5,077 nucleotides of DNA. It comes from an uncultured Eubacteriales bacterium (GTDB lineage Bacteria; Bacillota; Clostridia; Oscillospirales; CAG-272). The notes beneath the pieces are model-generated. The model ran no database searches and was not told the origin of the DNA. It saw only the letters and a list, made by a program, of their open reading frames with translations. The number at the start of each line of letters is the position of its first letter. Within the stretch, counting starts at the first letter, position 1. The stretch spans positions 229,325 through 234,401 of the forward strand of contig CAJUIQ010000001.1 in the NCBI GenBank assembly GCA_910586545.1, written 5' to 3'. Positions 1 to 5,077 of this stretch are shown here, piece after piece. The translations under genes were made by a program, and so were the position numbers.

Positions 1-1
1 A

Positions 2-1375
2 TGGGAATACCGTCTTGAGCATCTCCTCGGAGCCATCATGCACACGGAGCTGCGGGCACAGATCAATAAAACCCGGGGCGTGAGTTTTCTTTCCGGAAGT
101 CTCACTACCAATGTGCGCAGCGAGGTTTCCGGAGTCTCCGCCCGGGTTTATAAAAACGGTGTGTACGGGTTTTCCTCTACGGCGGAGTATGACGACGAGG
201 CGGTGACTGCTGTTCTTTCCGCCGCAACAGACAACGCTGTATTTATGGACAAGCGCGCCGGTAAAAAAAGTCCTCCGCTTCCTGATGTAGAGGCGGGAAG
301 GACAGTGCGTGCGGTTTCGGAGAACGATCCGATACAAAAAGAGTATATTGATTTTGCGGGGGCGTTGGATGCGTATATTGCAAAGAATTGCCCCGGACTT
401 TCCGGCAGAGGCGTCAGCGTCCGTGCGGATTCTATGGAAAAGCTTCTTTGCGTGTCACAGGGACATGACGCCCATGTAATTTTGCCCCGATGCTACGTAT
501 ACCTGCGCCTTACAGCGGACACGCCTGCAGGGGTCCCGGTGGAATTGTTTGTTCCGGTGGGTGGAAAAGGTACTTTTGATACGGTTTTTTCCGATCCGGC
601 ACTGCTGTATCCAAAGGTGGACGAGCTTTATGAAAAGCTTATGCAAAAGCGGGAGGGTGTGTATCCCACGGCGGGAGAAAAAACCTGTATCATTAGCGGC
701 GAGCTTACCGGTATGCTGGCGCATGAGGCTGTCGGCCATACGGTAGAGGCGGATTTGGTTTTGGGCGGCAGTGTGGCTGCCCACAATTTGGGAAAAACGG
801 TGGCAAGCCCGCTGGTGACCATGGTAGATTTTGCCCACACATGCCTTGGCGCGCCAACGCCGCTACCCATCTATGTAGATGACGAAGGCACGCCTGCAAA
901 GGACGCGGTACTGATTCAGGACGGCGTGCTTACCGGATATATGAACAGCCGGCAGACTGCCCAGCACTTTGGCATGGAGCCTACCGGCAATGCAAGAGCG
1001 TATCTTTTTTCCGATGAGCCTTTGATCCGAATGCGTAATACGGCCATTGTCCCGGGAACATCCAAGTTAGAGGATATGATTGCTTCTGTGGAGGACGGAT
1101 ATTATTTTATTGATACCAACAACGGCCAGGCAGATACAACCGGAGAGTTTATGTTCGGCGTATGCATGGGATATGAGATTAAGAACGGCAAGCTGGGAAA
1201 GGCGCTGCTGGACACAACCATATCCGGCGTAGCTTTTGACATGCTGAAAACGGTAGATATGGTGGGAGATACTATTAGTTGGTCTTCCTCCGGCTTCTGC
1301 GGGAAAAAACAGCCTATGCCGGTTGGTCTGGGCGGCCCGGCAATTCGTTGCAAAATCACAGTAGGCGGCAGATAA
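2..1375 (+). CDS. tldD: TldD-family zinc metallopeptidase, catalytic subunit (5' end probably outside window)
   Basis: Catalytic subunit of the TldD/TldE cytoplasmic protease, which in other bacteria degrades unstructured peptides and removes leader peptides from microcins. Numbering from the Met at 38, the N-terminal domain carries HTELRAQ (2-8) and RSEVSGVSARVYKNG (27-41), both typical of the family. The zinc site is HEAVGH (229-234, HExxxH) followed by TVEAD. The C-terminal block SGFCGKKQPMPVG (418-430) supplies the conserved Cys421, the third metal ligand in this family. The C-terminus ending in TVGGR is complete. The frame is open from base 2 and reads WEYRLEHLLGAI before Met38; homologues usually have 15-20 residues before TELRAQ, so the true start is probably a few codons outside the window. 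The alternative is ATG 38, which has a GGAG at 29-32. From Met38 the protein is 445 residues; the E. coli protein is about 480. It is followed 15 bases later by its partner gene. The family call is secure, the start is not, and the substrate is unknown. Confidence 0.93.
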   Translation, partial: WEYRLEHLLGAIMHTELRAQINKTRGVSFLSGSLTTNVRSEVSGVSARVYKNGVYGFSSTAEYDDEAVTAVLSAATDNAVFMDKRAGKKSPPLPDVEAGRTVRAVSENDPIQKEYIDFAGALDAYIAKNCPGLSGRGVSVRADSMEKLLCVSQGHDAHVILPRCYVYLRLTADTPAGVPVELFVPVGGKGTFDTVFSDPALLYPKVDELYEKLMQKREGVYPTAGEKTCIISGELTGMLAHEAVGHTVEADLVLGGSVAAHNLGKTVASPLVTMVDFAHTCLGAPTPLPIYVDDEGTPAKDAVLIQDGVLTGYMNSRQTAQHFGMEPTGNARAYLFSDEPLIRMRNTAIVPGTSKLEDMIASVEDGYYFIDTNNGQADTTGEFMFGVCMGYEIKNGKLGKALLDTTISGVAFDMLKTVDMVGDTISWSSSGFCGKKQPMPVGLGGPAIRCKITVGGR

Positions 1376-1390
1376 GGAAGGGGATTTGGC

Positions 1391-2689
1391 ATGATAGAAC
1401 TGGATAAAATAAGCGGGAATGTGATAGAGAAGTTGCAGACTGCCGGTGCAGACAAGGCATATTGCACTGTGGCCACCAGCGTTACCAGAGAGTTTAATGT
1501 AGACGGCGGCGCGTTCAGCCTAATGCGTACTTTATTTGACAATTCCCTGGCCCTTACCGGAATTGTGGGCGGAAAAAAAGGTTCTGTGGGAATCAATCGG
1601 TTTGACGATGGAGCGGTGGAACAGGCGGTGGCCGACTGTATGGCGTCTGCCTCTTCCTCAGAGCCGGATCCAGCGTGGGATTTGGCTCCGAATGGAGAGA
1701 CGCGCAGCTTTACCCAGGGAGTGCTGGAAGCGGATACGGACCGGCTCTTTGACCGGACGGCAGAGCTGATGGAGCAGATTGGAAAAAAATATCCGAAAAT
1801 TATGGTGGAGCAACTGATCGTGTCTCATGTGCGCAGCCATAGTGTTTACCGTAATACAAACGGTGCGTTTTATACGAAGGATGCCGGATACTATAATGTA
1901 GAATTGATGTTTTCCGCACATGAAGGTGAGACTGCCTCCTCTTTCTTTGGAACAGGCGCGATTACGGATAATCTGGATCGGCCTTTTATGGAGCTTGGTT
2001 CGATTGAAAAGGACCTGGCAGACGTAGAAAAGCAAATTCATACAGAGCTGGTTGACGGAAAATTCACAGGAGTGATGCTGCTTCCTCCAGGGTGTCTGGG
2101 TTCTTTCCTGGGGGATATCGCGGACAATTTCGCGTCCGACGGGCCTGTGTTGGAGGGTACCAGCATCTGGAAAGATAAGCTGGGCGAACAAGTGGCGGAC
2201 CCACGAATTACCATTTCCTTTGCACCAGGGGACAAAGAAATTGTATGCGGGCAGTCGTACACTACGGAAGGTTTTTTGGCCCAGGACTTTGACTTCATTC
2301 GAGAGGGAAAACTGGAAAGTTTTCTGATTGGGCTGTATGTGTCTAACAAAACCGGAGTGCCCCGGGCGAAAAACGATGGTGGAAGCATGGTAATGCGCCC
2401 TGGAGACCGTTCTCTGGAAGAGATCATCGCCTCTATTGAAAAGGGCATTTTGGTGGGCCGGTTTTCCGGCGGGCAGCCCAGCACCAACGGAGATTTCTCC
2501 GGCGTAGCAAAAAACAGTTTTCTTATTGAAAACGGAAAAATTACCCATGCGGTAAGTGAAACAATGATTTCCGGTAACCTTGCCGATATGCTGCAAAACG
2601 TGGTAGCTATTTCCCGGGAAAGAGTGGCGGACGGGTCTTCGGTATTGCCGTATGCGGCCTTTGATGGGATTACCGTTTCCGGAAAGTGA
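1391..2689 (+). CDS. pmbA: TldE/PmbA-family protein, non-catalytic partner of TldD
   Basis: Partner subunit of TldD. In characterised TldD/TldE complexes this subunit lacks the metal site but is needed for peptide cleavage. The 432 residues are close to the usual length of about 450. Family features, in order: an N-terminal domain with VTREFNVDGGAFS (31-43); a central region with VYRNTNGAFYT (152-162), matching the family's 'NS.G' strand; LLPPGCLGSFLGDIADNFAS (230-249), which aligns with the TldD active-site helix but has no HExxxH; SYTTEGFLAQDFDFIREGKL (289-308); and GQPSTNGDFSGVAKNSFLIENGKI (361-384), followed by ISGNLADMLQNV and a closing FDGITVSGK. The missing zinc ligands are normal for TldE and do not mark a pseudogene. 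The start is supported by a strong purine-rich ribosome binding site (AAGGAAGGGG, 1374-1383) seven bases before the ATG. The site overlaps the tldD stop codon, which points to co-transcription and tightly linked translation. The cluster has no promoter of its own between the two genes. Confidence 0.93.
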   Translation: MIELDKISGNVIEKLQTAGADKAYCTVATSVTREFNVDGGAFSLMRTLFDNSLALTGIVGGKKGSVGINRFDDGAVEQAVADCMASASSSEPDPAWDLAPNGETRSFTQGVLEADTDRLFDRTAELMEQIGKKYPKIMVEQLIVSHVRSHSVYRNTNGAFYTKDAGYYNVELMFSAHEGETASSFFGTGAITDNLDRPFMELGSIEKDLADVEKQIHTELVDGKFTGVMLLPPGCLGSFLGDIADNFASDGPVLEGTSIWKDKLGEQVADPRITISFAPGDKEIVCGQSYTTEGFLAQDFDFIREGKLESFLIGLYVSNKTGVPRAKNDGGSMVMRPGDRSLEEIIASIEKGILVGRFSGGQPSTNGDFSGVAKNSFLIENGKITHAVSETMISGNLADMLQNVVAISRERVADGSSVLPYAAFDGITVSGK

Positions 2690-2770
2690 AAAAGGGAGAT
2701 ATCCCCATTTTAAGAAAATCTTGTTTGGAAGCAGGCAAGAAGGAATAAAAAATGCGCAGAATTTTTCTGT

Positions 2771-2810
2771 AAATAAAACACCTCCCTCATCAGAGGGAGG
2801 TGTTTTATTT
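2771..2810. terminator. Bidirectional intrinsic terminator between pmbA and the glucokinase gene
   Basis: A perfect 18-bp inverted repeat (2771-2788 paired with 2793-2810) encloses a four-base loop, ATCA. The core is GC-rich (CACCTCCCTC) and flanked on both sides by A/T runs, so the top strand gives a hairpin followed by T-rich sequence (TTTTATTTTAT), and the bottom strand gives the equivalent hairpin with TTTTATTT on its far side. It lies between the pmbA stop (2689) and the glucokinase stop on the other strand; the last base of the repeat is also the last base of the glucokinase stop codon. It most likely ends transcription from both sides. Confidence 0.93.
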
Positions 2811-3775
2811 TATAAACCCAGACTGGCTGCGCCAATAATTCCGGCGTCATTTTTCAGTGTGGCAATTTTCAACTTACACTGCGGTGTATCTCCCCGCGTG
2901 TATGTCTCCGCAAATACTCGATCATGCAGCAATTCGATGAGCGAGTCTCCTTCATTGGAAATTCCGCCGCCGATAGACAGTACGTTCGGCTGAAAAATAT
3001 TGATGATATTGACAAGACCTGTAGCCAGATAAGAAATATACTCGTCAACTACCTCGGCGCCTGCCGCATCCCCTGCCTGCATTGCCCGAAATGCCGTCCT
3101 GCCGGAAATCCGATTCAGATCCCCGCCAATCATTTCTTCCATTAAAGTCTTACGGCCGCTTTTTCTGCACGCTTCCAGCTTTTCACGAGTGGTCCGGATC
3201 AGTCCGGTGGCGGATGAATAGGTTTCCCAGCATCCCCGCCGTCCGCAGGTGCACTGTCTGCCATCTTTCACAATTACGATATGGCCCAACTCTGCGCCGG
3301 CATGGTTAAATCCGGAGTATACCTGTCCATCTAAAATAATGCCGCCGCCTACTCCGGTACCGAGGGTAATCATCACGGAATATTTGGATCCCTTTGCCGC
3401 GCCGGCTACCTCTTCCGCTTTTGCTGCGGCGTTGGCGTCGTTTTCAATATATACGCGCTTTTGACAGCCCAAAAATTCCGACAGCTTCTTTTCCATAGGA
3501 TAGTTGGAAAAAGGAAGATTGTTCGCGTATAAAATTTCTCCAGTCTCGCAATTTGCTGTTCCCGGCGTTGCGATGCCTATGGTATGAATATCGTCCATTG
3601 TGAGGTTGGCCTCTGTTGTTATCTGTCGGCAAAGCGCGGCAATATCGGCGGTGATTTCGTCTGCGCTGCGGCTTGCATTGGTGGGGGTGGAGGCTTTTTT
3701 TACAATATTGTAGTTTTCATCTACGATACCCGCGGCGATATTGGTGCCGCCAAGATCAATTCCAATGTTATACAT
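2810..3775 (-). CDS. glcK: ROK-family glucokinase
   Basis: Cytoplasmic sugar kinase, most likely phosphorylating glucose to glucose 6-phosphate with ATP. The 321 residues match the usual family length of about 310-320. Motifs in order: N-terminal phosphate-binding loop GIDLGGTN (5-12); GIATPG (67-72); catalytic-region ENDANAAAKAE (111-121) with Asp113 as the expected general base; LGTGVGGGI (138-146); NHAGAELGH (157-165), with Glu162 and His165 for sugar and zinc binding; the ROK zinc motif CTCGRRGCWE (175-184, CxCGxxGCxE); and IGGGIS (268-273). The ending NDAGIIGAASLGL is typical of the glucokinase branch. There is no N-terminal helix-turn-helix, so this is an enzyme and not a ROK repressor. 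An in-frame ATG at 3904 would add 43 residues, but that extension covers a consensus promoter at 3810-3838 and does not resemble the family, so ATG 3775 is chosen. It appears monocistronic, convergent with pmbA and divergent from hrcA. The sugar specificity is inferred; N-acetylated sugars or mannose are possible. Confidence 0.94.
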   Translation of the reverse strand: MYNIGIDLGGTNIAAGIVDENYNIVKKASTPTNASRSADEITADIAALCRQITTEANLTMDDIHTIGIATPGTANCETGEILYANNLPFSNYPMEKKLSEFLGCQKRVYIENDANAAAKAEEVAGAAKGSKYSVMITLGTGVGGGIILDGQVYSGFNHAGAELGHIVIVKDGRQCTCGRRGCWETYSSATGLIRTTREKLEACRKSGRKTLMEEMIGGDLNRISGRTAFRAMQAGDAAGAEVVDEYISYLATGLVNIINIFQPNVLSIGGGISNEGDSLIELLHDRVFAETYTRGDTPQCKLKIATLKNDAGIIGAASLGL

Positions 3776-3788
3776 AATAAAGTGTGCG

Positions 3789-3799
3789 TTCCTTTCCTT
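3789..3799 (-). promoter_or_regulatory. Ribosome binding site of the glucokinase gene, with long spacing
   Basis: On the bottom strand the leader reads AAGGAAAGGAA, the only purine-rich Shine-Dalgarno-like stretch upstream of ATG 3775. Its 3' end lies about 13 bases from the ATG, longer than the usual 5-9. No in-frame ATG, GTG or TTG lies at the ideal distance, so ATG 3775 stands, with translation initiation possibly less than maximal. Confidence 0.6.
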
Positions 3800-3809
3800 G
3801 GATACCCAT

Positions 3810-3838
3810 ATTATAAAGAGACGCCTTTCTTTTGTCAA
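3810..3838 (-). promoter_or_regulatory. Consensus sigma-A promoter of the glucokinase gene
   Basis: On the bottom strand, a -35 box TTGACA (3833-3838) and a -10 box TATAAT (3810-3815) are separated by exactly 17 bases. Both hexamers match the vegetative sigma consensus at all positions. Transcription would start near 3803, giving a leader of about 28 bases before ATG 3775. No operator-like inverted repeat overlaps it, so strong constitutive expression is the simplest reading. Its position also excludes the longer reading frame beginning at 3904. Confidence 0.9.
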
Positions 3839-3868
3839 GAAGACTGCTGTGATTTTGGCACTCAATGG

Positions 3869-3897
3869 TTGATTTAACAAAAAGTTCACATTATATA
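3869..3897 (+). promoter_or_regulatory. Possible upstream second promoter for hrcA
   Basis: TTGATT (3869-3874) and TATATA (3892-3897) on the top strand are separated by 17 bases. Each matches four of six consensus positions. In such AT-rich sequence this could easily be chance. If used, transcription would start near 3904 and still pass through the CIRCE operator. The promoter at 3910-3938 is better placed. Confidence 0.25.
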
Positions 3898-3909
3898 TCC
3901 ACATTCTTA

Positions 3910-3938
3910 TTGACTTTCCCGGCGTAACATGGTAAATT
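3910..3938 (+). promoter_or_regulatory. Sigma-A promoter of hrcA
   Basis: A -35 box TTGACT (3910-3915, five of six consensus) and a -10 box TAAATT (3933-3938, four of six) are separated by 17 bases. Transcription would start near 3945, a few bases before the CIRCE operator at 3950. This is the standard arrangement for HrcA-controlled vegetative promoters, in which bound repressor blocks the start-site region. Confidence 0.8.
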
Positions 3939-3949
3939 TAAAACAAGAT

Positions 3950-3976
3950 TTAGCACTCTTCGTACAACAGTGCTAA
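3950..3976 (+). promoter_or_regulatory. CIRCE operator (HrcA binding site)
   Basis: TTAGCACTC, then nine bases, then CAGTGCTAA. The CIRCE consensus is TTAGCACTC-N9-GAGTGCTAA, so the left arm is exact and the right arm has one mismatch, in its innermost base. It sits just after the predicted start site and just before the hrcA ribosome binding site, so it lies in the transcribed leader as well as in the operator DNA. HrcA, encoded immediately downstream, is the known binding partner; heat stress inactivates it and relieves repression. Confidence 0.95.
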
Positions 3977-3979
3977 AAG

Positions 3980-3986
3980 AGAGGAG
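3980..3986 (+). promoter_or_regulatory. Ribosome binding site that fixes the hrcA GTG start
   Basis: AGAGGAG lies eight bases before GTG 3995. It begins only four bases after the CIRCE right arm, so an RNA hairpin formed by the operator sequence would sit directly against the ribosome binding site. No in-frame ATG lies nearby, which supports GTG as the start codon. Confidence 0.8.
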
Positions 3987-3994
3987 AAGCTGAC

Positions 3995-5077
3995 GTGAAA
4001 CCGGAAGATGCCTTCCTGAGCGAAAGAAAAAAATCGATTCTGAAAGCCATCGTAGACGCCCATATTGAAAACGGCGAACCGGTGGGTAGCAAATATCTTA
4101 CCCAAGGCGGCAGGTTTTCTTATTCTTCCGCTACAATCCGTAATGAGATGGCGGAACTGGAAAGTATGGGGTATCTGGAACAGCCTCACACATCTGCGGG
4201 CCGGGTTCCCAGCGAAGCGGGATATCGATTTTATGTAGACACGCTGGTGGAGCGGTATCGGATGACGACGGAGGAAATTGAAAATCTCCAGGCAACGCTG
4301 CGGGCCAAACAAGCGCAGTTGGATGGAATATTGGACGCAGCCATGCATCTGGCGGCCAGTATGACCAACTATACGGCGCTTGCGGTGCGGCCGAGAGTTT
4401 CGTCCATGACGGTACAGAAATATGAACTGATCTGCATAGACGGTCGAAGCATTGTGCTGGTTATGGTGACGGCAGGAGGCGCGGTACGTACGCAGAACAT
4501 TGTGTGTCAGCAGCCGGTGCCGGAAGAGGCTGTAAAAAAGCTGGCCAATCTGATGAACATCCGCCTTACGGGAATTACGGGGGATCAGATGACGCTGCCG
4601 CTGCTTATGGAGATAGAAGCTGCGATGGGCGAATTTGCTTTCTTAGCGGCGCCCGTAATACGGTGCGTATGCCAGACGATCAGCGCTGTTTCCGGCGGTG
4701 AGGTAAAGGTGGACGGGGTAAATCGGCTTCTTTCCTATCCGGAATTTTACGATATCGGCAAGCTGCGGGAAATGCTGGAGGCGTTGGAGCGCAAAGAAGA
4801 CCTTTTGCAGCTGGTGTCCGGAGAACAGGCGCCTATGATGCTGGCAGGTCAGCAGGAGAGCGGCGTACAGATATATATTGGAAGCGAGAATCCAGTAGTC
4901 ACGATGGATAACTCTACGCTGGTTTTCAAACCGGTGCTAAAAGATGGAAAAACAGTAGGAGCCCTTGGCGTAATCGGTCCGAAACGCATGAATTACAGGC
5001 GTGTGATTTCCATGATTGACGGGATTGCCGATGGGATCCGTGAAGTGATAGACAACGACGCTCCTCCAGGAGATGGG
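3995..5077 (+). CDS. hrcA: HrcA heat-shock repressor (3' end cut by window)
   Basis: DNA-binding repressor of the class I heat-shock genes; it binds CIRCE as a dimer and needs the GroEL chaperonin to stay active. The frame starts with GTG and stays open for 361 codons to the window edge. The N-terminal winged-helix domain (about 10-82) contains ERKKSILKAIVDAHI (10-24), GEPVGSKYL (27-35), the recognition-helix region SATIRNEMAELESMGYLEQPH (45-65) and TSAGRVPSEAGYRFYVD (66-82), all hallmarks of HrcA. The C-terminal domain holds IGSENP (295-300) and LGVIGPKRMNYRRV (324-337), the most conserved part of the family. Homologues end about 15-25 residues after this block, and the sequence here continues for 24 (through REVIDNDAPPGDG), so only a few residues should be missing. 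It is self-regulated through the CIRCE at 3950-3976. In Clostridia and Bacilli grpE, dnaK and dnaJ usually follow; these would lie to the right of the window. Here the gene to its left is a divergent glucokinase, not hemW as in many relatives. Confidence 0.95.
   Translation, partial: MKPEDAFLSERKKSILKAIVDAHIENGEPVGSKYLTQGGRFSYSSATIRNEMAELESMGYLEQPHTSAGRVPSEAGYRFYVDTLVERYRMTTEEIENLQATLRAKQAQLDGILDAAMHLAASMTNYTALAVRPRVSSMTVQKYELICIDGRSIVLVMVTAGGAVRTQNIVCQQPVPEEAVKKLANLMNIRLTGITGDQMTLPLLMEIEAAMGEFAFLAAPVIRCVCQTISAVSGGEVKVDGVNRLLSYPEFYDIGKLREMLEALERKEDLLQLVSGEQAPMMLAGQQESGVQIYIGSENPVVTMDNSTLVFKPVLKDGKTVGALGVIGPKRMNYRRVISMIDGIADGIREVIDNDAPPGDG

Noticed and set aside
455..899. Several open frames on the minus strand and one on the plus strand inside tldD
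   Set aside because: They lie within a gene with clear family motifs, have compositions rich in His, Arg, Cys and Pro typical of wrong-frame translation, and show no recognisable domain or ribosome binding site.
1658..2596. A 312-codon open frame on the minus strand opposite pmbA
   Set aside because: Long, but entirely antisense to a conserved gene, with low-complexity His/Arg/Cys-rich translation and no family resemblance.
2694..2705. A short inverted repeat (GGGA GATA TCCC) just after the pmbA stop codon
   Set aside because: Only four base pairs, not followed by a T run; the perfect hairpin at 2771-2810 is the real terminator.
2757..2769. A small inverted repeat, CAGAA TTT TTCTG
   Set aside because: A five-base-pair AT-rich stem just before the terminator; too weak to assign a role.
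2652..2993. A plus-strand open frame running from the end of pmbA through the terminator into the glucokinase region
   Set aside because: It crosses a perfect terminator and is antisense to the glucokinase; the translated sequence resembles no family.
3950..4348. A minus-strand open frame opposite the start of hrcA
   Set aside because: It is antisense to the highly conserved winged-helix region of HrcA and its end covers the CIRCE operator.
4504..4701. A 65-codon plus-strand open frame inside hrcA
   Set aside because: Out-of-frame reading of hrcA, whose own frame is open through the whole stretch.

Overview
This window fits a mid-GC (roughly 50% by eye) low-GC-clade Gram-positive bacterium, most likely a member of class Clostridia. 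The evidence is an hrcA gene behind a CIRCE operator, a Firmicutes-type ROK glucokinase, strong AGGAGG-like ribosome binding sites, and a TldD whose N-terminus resembles Clostridia homologues (TELRAQ, RSEVSGVSARVYKNG). The species cannot be named from the sequence alone. Essentially all of the window is accounted for by four genes and two short intergenic regions (120 and 219 bases).

Layout: (1) 2-1375 (+) is a TldD-type zinc metallopeptidase, its 5' end probably just outside the window. (2) 1391-2689 (+), 15 bases later, is its partner TldE/PmbA, which lacks the metal-binding motif; the two surely form one operon. (3) 2771-2810 is a perfect 18-bp hairpin serving as a bidirectional terminator between converging genes. 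(4) 2810-3775 (-) is a ROK-family glucokinase with a fully consensus promoter at 3810-3838. (5) 3776-3994 is a divergent promoter region that also carries the hrcA promoter (3910-3938) and a CIRCE operator (3950-3976). (6) 3995-5077 (+) is hrcA with a GTG start, open at the window end but nearly complete.

How they work together: TldD and TldE form a heteromeric protease known in other bacteria to degrade or mature small peptides, but no peptide substrate gene is visible here. The glucokinase makes glucose 6-phosphate and appears to be a constitutively expressed single gene. HrcA represses its own transcription through CIRCE and is normally followed by grpE-dnaK-dnaJ, which would lie beyond the right edge.

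No convincing undescribed system is present. This looks like a housekeeping region, and the points of interest are regulatory: the CIRCE/promoter arrangement, the perfect glucokinase promoter that also fixes its start codon, and the shared terminator. No RNA genes, mobile elements, CRISPR arrays or significant repeats were seen.
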